DNA of 64,000 nt from Molanna angustata (lineage: Eukaryota > Arthropoda > Insecta > Trichoptera > Molannidae): assembly GCA_963576475.1 (NCBI GenBank), contig OY754977.1, forward strand, positions 33,613,672 through 33,677,671, read 5' to 3'. The notes beneath the pieces are model-generated. The model ran no database searches, had not been told where the DNA came from, and saw nothing but the letters and a program-made list of their open reading frames with translations. A program made the translations under genes and the position numbers. Position 1 is the stretch's first letter, and each line of letters starts with the position of its first letter. Shown here in pieces: positions 21,876-34,603 of this stretch.

Positions 21876-21930
21876 CTGGATCCAGTGCATTTTTCTGGAT
21901 CCAGCAAACCCAATAATGTGCTGGATCCAG
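21876..21930. promoter_or_regulatory. Cluster of three CTGGATCCAG palindromes
   Basis: The perfect 10-bp palindrome CTGGATCCAG occurs at 21876, 21895 and 21921, with similar flanks. No gene is adjacent, so a binding-site role is only a guess; a decayed short tandem repeat is equally possible. Confidence 0.3.
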
Positions 21931-22096
21931 CAAATGCAATTTATAATATCCATATCAAATTATGGACATCCTGTTGTTCGTTATTTGTCCAATATACATA
22001 TATGTACTGTACATGTATCATGAACTGGGTCAAAACTTAAAAAAATGGAGTTAATAATGTGTTGGTGACATCGTTTTTTTATATTTACTTCTATAA

Positions 22097-22431
22097 TTGT
22101 TTTTTTTAATTCCCTACGTGATGCGGGATTGGGAAACTGGTGTATATAACTATAAATTTAGGGCCCCCATGCAAAAAATTCGTAAAGGCCTCTTAACATT
22201 AAAAATAGCGTTGACATTTTCGAAAATAATACTTAAGGGGGCATATAAACCTAAACATCCTTATTTGAAATCAAATTCCTCAAATACGTTTAAAAGTGTG
22301 TTTCTAAAAATATTACCATAAGTATTTTCAACATTTCTGTGTGGATGACTGGTAGAAATTACCTAAGGGCAATAAGTCCGATTTGTTTTGAATAATAAAA
22401 GAGTTTTATTATTATTGTTATTATTATTATT
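22097..22431 (+). mobile_element. LINE 3' end relic
   Basis: The last 110 bp contain TGGTAGAAATTACCTAAGG, GCAATAAGTCCGATTTG and a (TTA)n tail, the LINE 3' signature seen at 29880. A 74-codon frame before it ends NTFKSVFLKILP, which could be the extreme C-terminus of ORF2, but the assignment is weak. Confidence 0.5.
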
Positions 22432-22432
22432 A

Positions 22433-23424
22433 CTAGTTGCATGTAACACATGAGATCCAACTGTCGATAGCGATAGTATGTATAGTTGAAGAATATGTAC
22501 CAAACTATAAACCCATAAATACAAATTATTGAATATTTTCAGATATTTTGTTTTCTATACAACATATGTAGGTATGTATGTCAAGATAGGATAGTATGGA
22601 GGAAGTTCCTTTTTTCCTACCCAGAATATGAAAATATCATGATGGTATGTATGTTTGGAGATGAAGTATCAAACTATTAAGTCTTCTTACATATTGTGTA
22701 TAGGCGACTGCCATACAAAATGTATGAAGCGATGTCGTCACTAAATTCAATTTTTAAAAAAATTGTTAAAAAAAAATTGAGATCTTCTACTACAATGTTA
22801 ATATTTTTTTATAGAAAATTAAATTATCCAGTTGGGGTGTTTCAGCTTTTTGCGATAATTGTATAAGTTTTGGAAATATAGGCATTTAAACTCATAAATT
22901 TATCATAAAAAAAATATTTTTCTTAATAAAAAATGTTTGAGAAACCCTGGAATTTTTTTGAAAAAATAATTTGAGATTTTTTTTTTTTTTTGTTTTCTGA
23001 TATATATGGAAAAATAAAATAAAAATTAAAAAGTTGATAACCCCTGACTGAAACAAATTCAAAATTCTGAGTTATAAAATAATATAAATAAAAGTTTTGT
23101 AGGCCTGTAACTTTTTATATATTCTGAAATTTTGGGCTCTGTAAATTGAGTGAATCAAAAGTTATAAGGGGGGGACGGACACACACACAGACACACAGAC
23201 ACACACACACACACAGACACACGAAATGTTCTACTCCGAATTCTGAGTAAATCAGTGTATGGAACATATATGCTGCGAAGCCTCTAAGTTGGTGTTTTTT
23301 GACTTCAAAGTTGGAAAAGCCGTGAAAAAAGTAGACCTCTGCATACAATTCTCGCGTATCCTGGCTTGATACATTGTCGATATGTTAAGAGAACAAAGTT
23401 CTCCTGAACAAATCGACAGTTGGA
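22433..23424 (-). mobile_element. Helitron copy 7, full length, dispersed
   Basis: Same architecture as the array units, with all ends present. At the left, host A precedes CTAG (minus strand CTAG then T). At the right, CAGTTGGA is followed by TTAAC (minus strand A then TCC). It is about 992 bp, more diverged than the array copies, with internal deletions near 22980 and a shorter microsatellite. It confirms the element boundaries independently of the array. Confidence 0.88.
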
Positions 23425-25096
23425 TTAACATTTCTCTAGTGAATATTCGTCACTCAATTTTAAAATTCAGCTTCAATTCCCATAAAAAATATTAAATATA
23501 TCCTTTTATTCAGGAATTTTTCAAAATTACTCCGTAACTATGTGTCGTAGATAAATAAATATTTTATATGCTTAAAGAATTCATCAAATCAAAGTGAATG
23601 ACTGATAAAGATTTTTCACTTCTCAAAATACAAAAAATAAAAAATAAATTGGTTTTCCGATAATTTAAATAACGTAAACCCTTTTAATGCACACGATAGT
23701 TGCCTTTTCTTACACGTAGCTTCATAGTGTATTAGGTGGTTTTAATAAATCATGTTTTCGTTCACTAGATTTAGCCTTATGTGTTTTACAAATTTTACTT
23801 TTGAAATTTATTTAAAATGCGTATTCCCTTTTTCATCTTTTGATATTTTCAGATTGTAAGTATTTTTTCATACAGCTTGTAGAAATTCGGCCTCCTTTAT
23901 AAGAAGCTACACCACTGCGTTGGACCACTCTTTACTTGTATCTTGAGACTTTCATTACACGTTTTCAAATAACACCATCTCCACTTCATCTAGTTTCGTA
24001 TGCTTTTAAGTGATACCATCTCCATTTTATTGTTTTTTTAAAGGGTGGAGGTTCTAGACTTTTTATATTTCGACAGTAAAAACTGACGATTATGGTATTA
24101 CGATTATTATTTGTCCCACATAATTATTCTTAAGTTTGAAATTAAATCAAATGTGTCAGGGAAATTGTATCTCACGAGACTCGTGTAGGGGAAACTTTAT
24201 AAGGAGATAAGAATATGTAGGCACTTTCCAACATCTAATATGATATAATATTAATTTATGGTTTTCTTTGACTGGCTTTTAGACTTGTTGCTTATATCTT
24301 AATTTTAATATACTCAGTGGACTTAGGACAGACGCCAGGATAAGTTGGAGGCGAAAATTGCAGGAGGTCAAGGCTCGATGTGGACTGTAGCGCTATCGAA
24401 TGTGGACATGAATAGTTTATCATATAATTAATGTCTCACAATATAATATCTGCGATTACAGTACGTCCCTTTTTGTTGACCTATGAAGGTTTATTGATTG
24501 CTTTACTTTGTCATTGCTATAATGTGTTTACTTATCATTTGTATTATATTATTGCATACTGTTTTGTTTGTTGACCTATGGTTTGATTATTGGTTGCATT
24601 ATATTTATATCATAGAATAATAATAAAACTTTATAATACTCATTCCCATAATACCTCGCTGAAAAAGTGAAGCCGTTTTATTGGTCGGCTCGTGTCAATA
24701 TATGTATGACTCTGCTAGTAGACATTGTTCGTATAGTACTACTCGTTATGACTGCGTAAATAATTTTGCAAGCAGTTAAAAAATTCCCTATTTGGAGAAC
24801 GTAGACGACCAAATGATTACTGAATACTCGTAGCAAAATGTTGACCAAATTAGTTAACATAAAGCAGTCGCGTTTACTGCAGGCTAAAGAGTATTCTATA
24901 ATACTTTTATTATTCTATGATTTATATATACATATTTTCATTGCAATGACGTGTTTACCTACTTATTTATTTGTTCGTTGATTGCTTTCTAATTGGGATA
25001 CTTTTTTTATTACTTACTATGATTTTATTTCAGCAATTTTCTCCAACAGATATGCAAAAACCACACTGCTGTTCTAAGCTTATTTAAGGGGGGGGG
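23425..25096. other. AT-rich DNA, no gene; imperfect inverted repeat inside
   Basis: At 24600-24645 and 24888-24932 the sequence ATCATAGAATAATAATAAAA recurs inverted (TTTTATTATTCTATGAT), enclosing about 240 bp of more balanced composition. This could be a TIR element. No coding sequence is supported. Confidence 0.4.
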
Positions 25097-25760
25097 GACT
25101 GCTGCCAACGTACCTATTTATCAATTTGATATAATATCATTATTTCTTATCAAATCGTTTTGAAAAAAAATAATTTAGATAGTTTGGGTTTTAATAAATA
25201 AAAAAAAATATCTCTACTTTTTGATAATGTTCTGTATAAATTCTTGTAGAAAAATAATGGCATACCTCGATTTTCAACGTTTATCTTATATTTTTAATAA
25301 ACTATAAGGCGTAGTTCAACATATTTTTTTTTATTAAAGAAGAATATAATATCTAGAAAAATATGATGTGACGCTGCATTAATGCTTCAGGTTTAGTAAA
25401 TAAACCTAAAAACATTTATTTTCCACTGCGAAATAAAATATTTTTTGGTTTATTAACTTAACCTGATGCATTAATGCAACGTTACATCGTATTTTCCCAG
25501 ATATTTTGATCTTCTTTAATTTATGAAAAAATATAATGCTCTATATCTTATAGTTTTTAGAAATATATGATAAATGTTAAAAATCCGGGTATGCTTATTA
25601 TTTTCCTACAAGAATATATACAGAACGTAATTAAAAAGTTAAGGTATATTTTTCTTTATTAATATCCAAACTAACTACATAGGTTATTTTTTCAAAATGA
25701 TTCGTTTTGTAGTAATGATGTAAATTCAAATTGAAAAAAATAGTAACGTTGGCAGCAGTC
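25097..25760. mobile_element. 664-bp palindromic (foldback) element
   Basis: The two halves are reverse complements of about 330 bp each around a short centre near 25425. The ends are GACTGCTGCCAACGT and ACGTTGGCAGCAGTC. Internal landmarks such as TTCTGTATA, ATTCTTGTAG and GCATTAATGC occur at mirrored positions. Arms have diverged by many substitutions, so the copy is old. It is probably a non-autonomous DNA transposon; no target duplication could be fixed because of the G-run at the left. Confidence 0.75.
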
Positions 25761-25914
25761 AGCCTCTTGAACTGACAAATCTTCATTGGTTTTCCCCGAA
25801 ACGATATGTTGAATAATTGAAAAAATTATCTTGAACTTTCTCAATGCGATCAATATAATATGTTAGATATTGGGAATTCCATACGATGGAAGCCAACTCA
25901 AGGTGTGTTCTGAC

Positions 25915-26102
25915 ATGTGCCATGTATGAGTTCATCCATATGGAAAATATATATGCTGCGAAGCTTCTTAGATGGTGTTATTTAACAGCAAAAAAACATG
26001 CAAAAACTCCGCTACTGCATACAATTCTCTCACACGGGATTAAGGTTAATACTGTCGATCTATTAAGAAAAATAAATTCTCTTCAACAAATCGACAGTTG
26101 GA
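25915..26102 (-). mobile_element. Helitron 5' fragment, diverged
   Basis: Retains the 5' terminus (plus-strand CAAATCGACAGTTGGA) and the ATATATGCTGCGAAGC block, with many substitutions and no 3' end. Confidence 0.65.
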
Positions 26103-26670
26103 ATAAGTATTAATGCTGGTGCTATAGGCGATCGAAATCTATCGGTTGAGGCACCTAAGGATTACTAATTCAGTGCGATGCACGCTCTGTCACGATTATT
26201 GGTAATATTCTTATTTAGGTATGTACCTAACAAATATGTTATATTACAAAATACCTCTGAGAAATTTCATTTCTACCATATTATTGTTGCTTTCTTGCAT
26301 CTTCGTTCTTACTAATGTTTCTGTGCGTACTTGTGTTATTGACTCCAACATTAATTAAAAGCTAGAAATGTTCGAAGATATATCCACGTATCTTGGTGCT
26401 CAATGAAACGTATGTTTTGTTTTAAGTTTACACTTGATGAGAAGTGCAAAGCTTTTCTCTATATTGCACGGAATAAGGATTGATGAAATTTCCAGAAGCG
26501 TCTAGAAATACCTTTCTCTGAGATTCATTCTCGCGTTTCCATTCCTTGTAAGAATATACCTACGTAGTTACGTCTATGGCATGAACATTATTCAAATTCT
26601 TAAATTTCAGATCATGTAACTTATATAGTTTGTGTGATGAAATATAGAAATATTTCCGAATAACTAAGTT
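26103..26670. other. No gene recognised
   Basis: Unique-looking sequence with no supported open frame or repeat. Confidence 0.4.
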
Positions 26671-26857
26671 CTGGGGGGGCAAATCTGGTCAAACGGCGAA
26701 ATCGAAACCCTGATGATTACCGATATCATGGATTTAATTATCTGGTAGATTTGTATAATACCTTAATATATTAAATAAATCCGTTTGATAATTATATCCA
26801 TGATATGCGTAATCATGAGCGTTTTGATTCCATTGTTTGACAGGACTTACTCCCCAG
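26671..26857. mobile_element. Foldback MITE, about 187 bp
   Basis: Long inverted ends: CTGGGGGGGCAAATCTGGTC ... at the left against ... GACAGGACTTACTCCCCAGG at the right. About 65 bp pair on each side, including the ATCATGGAT/ATCCATGAT block. Partial copies are at 17421 and 36709. Confidence 0.65.
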
Positions 26858-26995
26858 GAACTCAATAAGAAGGCATACTTGGTGAACGTTGCGCAAGTGT
26901 ATAAAGTGATCACGTAAACCAGCCAATCACAGGTCATAAGCCCTGTAGGTGCCTTGAGCTCCTGGTTCTTCTATAATATCCCAACTTATTTTGTG
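26858..26995 (+). repeat. Unclassified dispersed repeat X, right part
   Basis: Contains GGTGAACGTTGCGCAAG, GATCACGTAAACCAGCC and GTAAGCCCTGTAGGTGCC, shared with 38975-39267 and 47100-47515. Confidence 0.6.
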
Positions 26996-27474
26996 GTTGA
27001 TTTTACGTTTAGGTTTCTTTTTCCAATGATTCAATTTTTAGTACTTTTTTACGTTGAATAAAAATGTAAATACTTATCATCCGGCAACTGGCAACCCTTT
27101 AAACGTAGAATATACGTAGTATATACATATATTATGTACGTGATACTTTCGATTGCCCATACTAAATATTTGCCTTCACGTACACACAAATTGATTCTTC
27201 AATTTGTACTAACGCATTTCTATCTCGATCCCTCTCTGTGACCTTTCCAGTCGTATAAGTCCGTCTCGCACCCCCGCCAATGTCTATATATTCACAAAAT
27301 TACTAAACCAACAAACGCCGTTTATATCCGATTCCTATGTAATTTGTGTGTGTACTGAATAATCAAAATAAAATTTGAATAAAGTCAAATCAAGGGAAGG
27401 TAGTTCTAAACGAAAGTTTCGGAATAAAATACACTACACATGTTGGTTAGTTGCTGATCTGTTTAAGTGATAGT

Positions 27475-27702
27475 TTTTAAATTTAGAAATTTAAATTTAG
27501 TTGTCGAAATTTAAAATTTAAATTTAAATAAATTTAATAAGAAATTTAAATTTAAATTTATTTGTCGAAATTTAAAATTTAAATTTAAATTTATCTGTCT
27601 AAATTTAAAATTTAAATTTATATTTATCTGTCGAAAATTAAAATTAAAATTTAAATAAATTTAATAATAAATTTAAATTTAATTTATTTGTTGAAATTTA
27701 GC
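27475..27702. repeat. AAATTTAAATTTA-rich minisatellite
   Basis: Irregular tandem of ATTTAAATTTAAATTTA blocks separated by TTTGTCGAAA or TCTGTCGAAA, with a period around 60 bp. Strongly self-complementary. Confidence 0.75.
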
Positions 27703-29141
27703 ACTATGGACGGGAAATTCTGAATCGATTCCCATCAGAGGAAATATATAATTGCGCACAACTGTGAATTGAAAAAAGTCGTAGGTTCGAAGAATTTGCC
27801 GTCCGGTTATACGATGAAATTCATTTAATCAAAACTTGTGGATAACGTGAAATACGTAAGATTTTTAAATAAGAGTCATTTCAATCTTCAATATTCATGG
27901 GACCTTTGAGAAATCTATCGACTGCGGAGAAAAAATAGCGATGAACAAATGCAAGACCATGACCAGGGTAGTGTTGGTCTTGCACCCCCTGTCTCAGTCT
28001 TGCAACTTTGCAAAACAATATTTTATTTTTTCCATTAAAATTACAATAAAATATGACAAAACACTAATTTGCTATGTAATTTCGATACACGGTAAAAATA
28101 TTAAGACAACCGAACTGGCTACCTGCGTTTTAGCTAAACCTTTGTTATCAGTAATAAAAGTTTATCTATTTATGACTGTACTGTTTGGCTGTGTGCACAA
28201 AACATTTTGTTGCACAAAACCAAATGTTTTGTAGTCACTATAGTTCGGTTAATTTTAACATGAAATTTGTCACTATAAAAAAAAATTCACTGTAGTAAAT
28301 AGTTAATTGCTTTCGTTTTAATTAAAAATAAATAAGATTAAAATATATTGTGAGACCACAAGACTCATGCATTAAGTCTTGCAAGACTCATGGTCTTGCA
28401 CTTCCTGGTCTTGGTCGTGTTCTTGCAGCGACACATGCCACGCAAGACTTGCTCATCACCAGAAAAAATCTTCTGGAATCTTTAGAAAGATACATGTCAT
28501 AAAAGTAAACTATCGAAATTTCTAAAGTAGATGGATGATATTTAAAAAAAAAACATAAATTTTTCGAGTATTTTGTAATTATTTTAAAAATAATATCACT
28601 ATGATTCCGAAACGACGATGTATATAATCCCCAAATGTAGGAAATATATCAGACAAATGCAAAAGTATTACATTTTTTGGGAATGATAAATAATATAATT
28701 CAACGGCCTCCCAATAAAAGTAAAATATATTAAAAAGTTCACACAAAAACTGAAAAATTATCGATCTATATTTGGTATAGGTATGTGCAGATGTGAAACA
28801 ATGTTCGCAAAACTGCATACAGAGTTTGTCAACCATAATAGAAAAATATACAACATTTTGAAAAACTGTGTATATAAAAATGGGTTTTATGTATGAAAAT
28901 ATATACGAGATATTTTTTTTATATTTCATGTATTATGAAAATTTTTTTCCTATAGGAAACTTATATTTATTAAGGAACCTAATATAAATGTACTTCATAA
29001 AAATGCATTCAGGGATTGTCAACCTTTCCAGAAGAAAAAAATACATTTACTATGTAGTGAAGAATCTAGTGTTGGCCACAACGCATTCGTTTTATGACTT
29101 GTTTGCAAACTTTCGTAGTAGATATAGTTCAATTACTGATG
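27703..29141. other. AT-rich DNA, no gene recognised
   Basis: Frames of 97 codons (plus, 27941-28234) and 116 codons (minus, 28579-28929) are open but show no domain, and both have the composition of the background. A TGCAAGACT-type string recurs near 28375-28450. Nothing further is supported. Confidence 0.4.
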
Positions 29142-29300
29142 GGTGGTGGTATATCGGTTAGCGCGCTGTGTTAGTAATCCAGTGGGCGCGAGTTCGAATC
29201 CTGCCACGACCGATTTCATTCACCTATAGCACAATCATTCATGTTCAATTTAGGGTACATATAAGGATGTATTTGTGATTGTTACAAGAACACGTGTCTG
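29142..29300 (+). mobile_element. SINE family C, near full length
   Basis: tRNA-like head (GGTTAGCGCGCTGTG, GCGAGTTCGAATCCTGCC) and the shared CATTCACCTATAGCAC body, as at 11222. Confidence 0.65.
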
Positions 29301-29330
29301 CATACGATATTTGTTTGGACTCAAAAAGTT

Positions 29331-29671
29331 TGATCACTTGTCTGAAAGCAGGAAACAGTTGAAGTGGCTCAACATCCGAGAACGAAGAAATTCCCATGTT
29401 CTTTCCTTACTTTATCAGAATCCTCTCATACCTAAGTACCTCAAGGAATAATTTGCCCATATTTCATCTCATGGCCTAAATTTACGGTCTCCAAACCAAA
29501 GTACACTCTCAATACCAATACACCACACATCCTCCTACACTTACTCGTTCACAATACACGCTGTCCGGCTGTGGAACCAATTACCCAATGGTATAAGAGA
29601 AGCTCCTAGGTTAGTGGTTTTCAAGAAGCTTCTCAAGTCACACTTCTTATCCTCATATCTATAATTCCTTT
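29331..29671 (+). pseudogene. LINE reverse-transcriptase C-terminus with one stop
   Basis: A continuous plus-strand frame reads LKWLNIRERRNSHVL, then YQNPLIPKYLKE, an in-frame TAA, then SPNQSTLSIP, then YSFTIHAVRLWNQLPNGIR and FKKLLKSHFLSSYL before the natural stop. The W-N-x-LP then FK-x-LK ending is typical of CR1/Jockey ORF2. It is non-functional: 5'-truncated, with one nonsense codon. Confidence 0.78.
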
Positions 29672-29935
29672 ATCCTTCATCCCTTCCCTTCCTAACCCAT
29701 CCTTTTCCTATATTTGTACATTAGCATCATTATTTTAATTTATGTTTTTTATATAAAATTTTGCATTTTTGTATTATTTACTATTTCTTTCTCATTGTCA
29801 TGTATACGAGTACCTATTTGTTTTTATTTTTTGTTATATGTATTTTTGTACTTGCTTGTACTATTGTATTTAGTTACCTACGGGCAATAAGTCCGCCACA
29901 TTATGTGAAAAAAATCGCATAGTAACATTTTTTTA
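29672..29935 (+). mobile_element. 3' untranslated region of the LINE at 29331
   Basis: T-rich region ending in the GTTACCTACGGGCAATAAG and GTCCGCCACATTATGTG signature shared with several LINE ends in this window. Confidence 0.6.
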
Positions 29936-30499
29936 TTATAATTATTATACTTTTTTCAAAAAGGACTTTCTATTTTTATTTGTTTGCTATCACGTGAATC
30001 CTTCATTAAGCACAATAATTTAATCCTTTTGACGAGGTTATGCAAAAATATACCATATTAATTATATGCTTTAAATTTATGTTTTATTATAGAAAAACAA
30101 AAAATATATTTTTATTTTATTTATTTTGGATATCCAACAGTACAGTAGAGTATAATGATATTAAAAACAATGAAAAAAAAACAAGTAAATGTAAACTGCA
30201 GTACATAATAATAGGACATCATATCAAGTAATTTTTAAAGCTTAACATACAATTTACGACAAATGGGAAAAAAAATTCACTCTTTACAGGGTGAATTGCC
30301 TTAAACAAAAAAAAAATGGGAAAAAACAAAATTATAGGATCACACCTGAAACATACAAGGAATAGTACCAAGAGGATTATATTCTAGAATCATAACATTA
30401 GATCCTAACGTACTTAAGGATCAACGAAGAAGGTGTTGCAACCATTATGGTGACACATACATATATTTATGTATATACTAGAGAGTGGAATTTTGAGTT

Positions 30500-30705
30500 A
30501 TGTTATCAGTGCAAAGTTGGCGCTTTATCGCAATTTTGAACGAGAGTAGAGATTGTGTATGAAAGATGTCAATGTTATTGAACAGGTTGTTAAAATTGGA
30601 GGTGGCCCGACTAGTAAAGAAATTTTTCCTAAGATTAGTTTTAGAGTGTGACATAGAAAAAGTAGGTTTTCATCTGACATTGCGGTTTGGAATGTGAAGT
30701 GAGAT
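30500..30705 (-). pseudogene. CR1/Jockey-like LINE C-terminus relic
   Basis: On the minus strand the frame reads HIPNRNVR, a stop, then KTNLRKNFFTSRATSNFNN, then DIFHTQSLLSFKIAIKRQL. It parallels the end of the ORF2 at 49963 (PNRHTRSK ... DIFHDSIETYRKQIK), so it is the same group. Confidence 0.6.
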
Positions 30706-31224
30706 ATTGAATAAATTAAAAAAAAAATGCATTTGACATATTTAATAAGAGTTAATTTATATTAAAAGCAAAGTTTTCTGTTACAAATTGACATGTTTAG
30801 AAATATGAAACGAACCGTAGTAACTTAAGTCAATTCCACACATCTATCTCATCGAGGAAAAAGGTGAAAGCGCTCTACTCAGTGGAAAGTAATTGATTAT
30901 ACCCATGAACGGAGTGAAGAGTAGGTATTAAATATTATTGCCTTGACAACATCCTGATACACATCGTATGAAACAATCTCGACTTCCGTTTCCAATTATT
31001 CAATATCCTGTGTGGAAGTTACATCCACAGTGCCAGAGACAGATTATTTTCAAAGTATATTGAACCGATTTCATAGGAAGAAGTTTATGACCTAAAATTA
31101 TAACTGATCGTGAAACTTGGATTATATCAGATTAACGTAAATGTTTCCAAGAGTCCACGAGGTATTTTAATCAAGCTGACATACCTTTAGTAGATTGGTC
31201 AAACAGTATAGAAAATGACGAAGC

Positions 31225-31445
31225 AATTCGAAAATGTTGGCGATACTTCTTTCTTTCTCCTCCTTGATTTCATCATCGACGATGACGGCTACACCAAATC
31301 GCTCGCTGAATAACTTCAATTTTGTAGCGGACTTAGCAAGATCTATTAGTATTCCCTGGATCCATTTTATCCTTTATTATGCTTCCCATCACAACAAGTT
31401 TCACAAAGTTATCGGGGGCCCTTTTAATAATATGTCCAAAATATT
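31225..31445 (-). pseudogene. RTE-type LINE fragment
   Basis: The minus-strand reading gives LQYFGHIIKRAPDNFVKLVV and then MGSIIKDKM, matching the YFGHI-x-R ... K-L-V-x-x-G pattern upstream of the RTE C-terminus. Stops follow. Confidence 0.5.
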
Positions 31446-31453
31446 GTAGTAAT

Positions 31454-31515
31454 GGAAGATAGTGAAAATTAGTCTTGATTTGACGGAAGATAGTGAAAAT
31501 TAGTCTTGATTTGAC
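31454..31515. repeat. 31-bp direct duplication
   Basis: Two perfect adjacent copies of GGAAGATAGTGAAAATTAGT plus 11 further bases. Confidence 0.9.
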
Positions 31516-31746
31516 CGTGAGACCACTTGAATAAAATTCCTAAAGTTAAGAATGAAGAACCACAAAAAAGATGAATTCAAATATACAAATGGAAAGTGAT
31601 TTTAAGGAATACGCATCGAAAACCACATTTTAAAATACAGCCTTATAAGGTCAATAATTATCCAAGAGGTAGCGTTACATTTAAGGTAACGGTTTTCCTC
31701 CGATCGATTCTCATCATTTTCGATAAATCTGGTATGTATCTTCTTC

Positions 31747-32049
31747 CAGTAGCGCCATTGCTCATAGAAGCTGAAAATCTTGGCTTCGCTATGAATATTA
31801 TGTTAAGAAATTCAAGAACTAATAGTAATTCATTTGTTTATAGCAACCATACTACAAGATTAAAAATTGAACTGTATGTAGATACGATGCTTTATGGGGC
31901 CACAAATGTAAATATTGTTTTGGCATGTCATTTAAAAATGTTTTTATGGCCACTGGAATGAACAACAACGCTAAAAAACATGAATTTTTCGACATTTCCC
32001 AATTTTCTTTCGGGGTTTGCCTAGTTCAAAGGTTCTTGGCTCGCCCGTG
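31747..32049 (+). mobile_element. hAT-like MITE, copy 2
   Basis: Starts CAGTAGCG and ends CGCCCGTG. The interior matches copies at 11801 and 34604 (GTTAAGAAATTCAAGAACTA, GGCCACAAATGTAAATATT). Confidence 0.6.
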
Positions 32050-34403
32050 TCAGGTCCTCCTGAGGTTTACAATCAATTTTGCACTCTTCAGGACAGAGAG
32101 AAAGGCTCTAAGTCCTGGGGAGTGCATAAAAGCTTCTCTACATTCCTTAAACCTTAAAATTCAAAAATGTACTTATTAATTAACATTATGAGTGAATTAG
32201 GAAAGATCCCATCTTTAATTTTAAGACATTTATTTGGTTTCCATTACTTAGTTTTAATTATTTAACATGTGAAATTAGTTGTGGGGTGTGTAGGTGTCAT
32301 ACGAGACAAGGGGATGACACCTTTCCTCTATAATTACAGCCTCCAGGGTAGGGTAGGGCAGGACACAGTAGGGGATGGTGTCACCTGGAATATATCTAGG
32401 AAGTTGAGGGGTTAATCCTGTGCACAGGGTATAAGATCCCAACTTGGGTCCTGTCATGTTACACTAATAATTAATATACATTACCTGGCCTAAACACGTC
32501 AATGTCTTATTAAACATCTTATTACTTTCCTGCTTATATACATACATACCTTCACCTTCATACATTGCCTTCTTGAAATACCCGCATACCTATTTATATA
32601 CTTAACTTAGAATTAAAAGGATAGCAGGTTCATGTACATTTAAAATGCTAAATATCTATATTTATCATACAAAACAATTTTTAGACTGACTCAAACAATC
32701 ACCACTGTATTACCAGTTTTGTAGCAGGCGCAAATAACCTACAACTAAGTTTTTCTAAATAATGTTGAATGAGTATAATATCCGGGATGGGCCCATTGAA
32801 ATGCGCCCAAAAATCGTTTAAATTTTTACGTTTTTTGTTTTCTTTTTATAGATTTCTTTTGTTTTGGCAGAGAAAATTCAATGAAAAAGTTAATTCTGAA
32901 ATATTAATCATATTTTTTTTGTTTACAATTATGTAGTATTCGTTTTTAAAAGAGCTTCAGCTTTGCTTCGCATGACATTCTTGAACTGTGTCAAAAGAAT
33001 ATGTCATCAGGAACACATCTTACATTGATATCGTCTAGATTCTAGATCATATATTACCAATTCTTTAAAATAATTAGATCGAGTCAATTAGGCTGTTTAC
33101 TATGGTCGCAGTTTCGTTACAATCTGACTTTTAAATTTATATAAATTACACTCTGACATGCGTGGCCCTTGGAATGATCTTGTTATCATAAAACGGCGCT
33201 CATACATATTATTATTACTATCGCAACTTCTAATAGTTTATCGAGGTCACGTAACTTTGTGTATTATAATGGGATTATAGGTATAACACAATATATTGTA
33301 ATATTATATATTTGATGTGTTTGGTGCATACTGAGTACATACTGTCCGAGGCATTACTATATACACAAGACAATAATGGAATTTCCTTGTTCCAACAATT
33401 ACAGAACACATAGGCTCTCACGGTCCATGGAGATGGTGAATACCAAATTGATGTATTGATCCCCAACGCTATTTATTGACGTAATAACATATTATGGTCT
33501 GCTATTGACGGTTGAATTAATTCCTGGACACTGTCCACTAGTATTTAGTTAAATTGATTGGTAAACGTATCAATTTATATGTCCTTTGTTGGGCTTCCAC
33601 TTTCAATAAACACCATCTCTTTAGGTACAAGATCGCTCCATCACCAATATTGCTTAATAATTCTTGGCTCCACTAAAGAAGTATACATAAAACTATTTGC
33701 TGAAGGTGTCAATACACTGGATGGAGCAGAGCCAAAAGAATATTTAGAAGGTACCACCAAGGAAAGAAGATGGATCAGTCTCTTACATTTCGGCCATTGA
33801 GATACCACCAGAATCTCCTTGGTTCTCCTTAAATACCAGCGGGTGTTTGTACACAAGTAAAGGATGTTTTTTTAGACTTCAGATTGCGTTTCATTAAAGG
33901 GAGCCGCGGCGTAAAACATGGTGTTTACGAGCCTCGACTCCTTCGATGTTTATAGAGAATTGGGCGTCTGGTCGTCAACTTCGCAAATGCGTTCATCGCT
34001 CTTTACCTACCCTATTGGGGACATGGCGTAATAATATGCAATTTATGTTATAAAAGCGTCCTACAATTTGAGTCACAATTTTATTTTCTGGTCTTCATCT
34101 GACATTTATTATTCAACTCCAACTCCGATTTTATATACCTTAATTGTATGTTATATTTTTATTTGCCCGTTCTGAATATCATAGCAGGCAAGCCAACGTT
34201 CGGGCATGACAACGTCTGTCGGGTCCGCTTGTTTTTGATAAATTACAAAAGATTGTTGAGTAACCTACATTAGAATTTCAAATCTATTGATTAACGTGTA
34301 ACAGACGATGCTGTAAAATAAATGATGCGAGAATTGCAGTAAATGAGAGAATAATTACATCCAGCAGCTCATTTTCTTCTCGTTATTTTATATAAACAGA
34401 CTA
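32050..34403. other. No recognised gene; one RTE tail inside
   Basis: An 80-codon plus frame (33558-33800) and a 71-codon minus frame (33641-33856) overlap and have balanced composition, but I recognise neither. At 34000-34037 the tail TTACCTACCCTATTGGGGAC of the RTE family at 9813 appears. The rest is unremarkable. Confidence 0.35.
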
Positions 34404-34505
34404 TAAGGTCTGTTTTTAAAAGGCCTGCGCTTCCTGTGAAGTGGTCTCCTAACTAACCCTCCATCTTTTAGGCGGTTTACCGCGAGGGCAAGTATATGGA
34501 GAGGA
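34404..34505 (-). mobile_element. Solo 3' end of the RTE LINE
   Basis: AGGTCTGTTTTTAAAAGGCC ... GGCGGTTTACCGCGAGGGC matches the terminal 100 bp of the RTE element at 14690-14800. Confidence 0.7.
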
Positions 34506-34603
34506 AATCGGAATCAGGAGTTTCCTTCTTTAATTTTTTTTAAATACAAAGTGAATTGAACGACGCAATATCCGGAATCAGACTATTTCATAGTCATGGG
34601 TAG

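Noticed and set aside
28579..28929. 116-codon minus-strand membrane-like protein
   Set aside because: Hydrophobic because the region is T-rich; no domain, start context or conservation that I can point to.
33558..33856. Overlapping 80- and 71-codon frames as a host exon
   Set aside because: Balanced composition is suggestive, but no recognisable domain or convincing splice sites; left unassigned.
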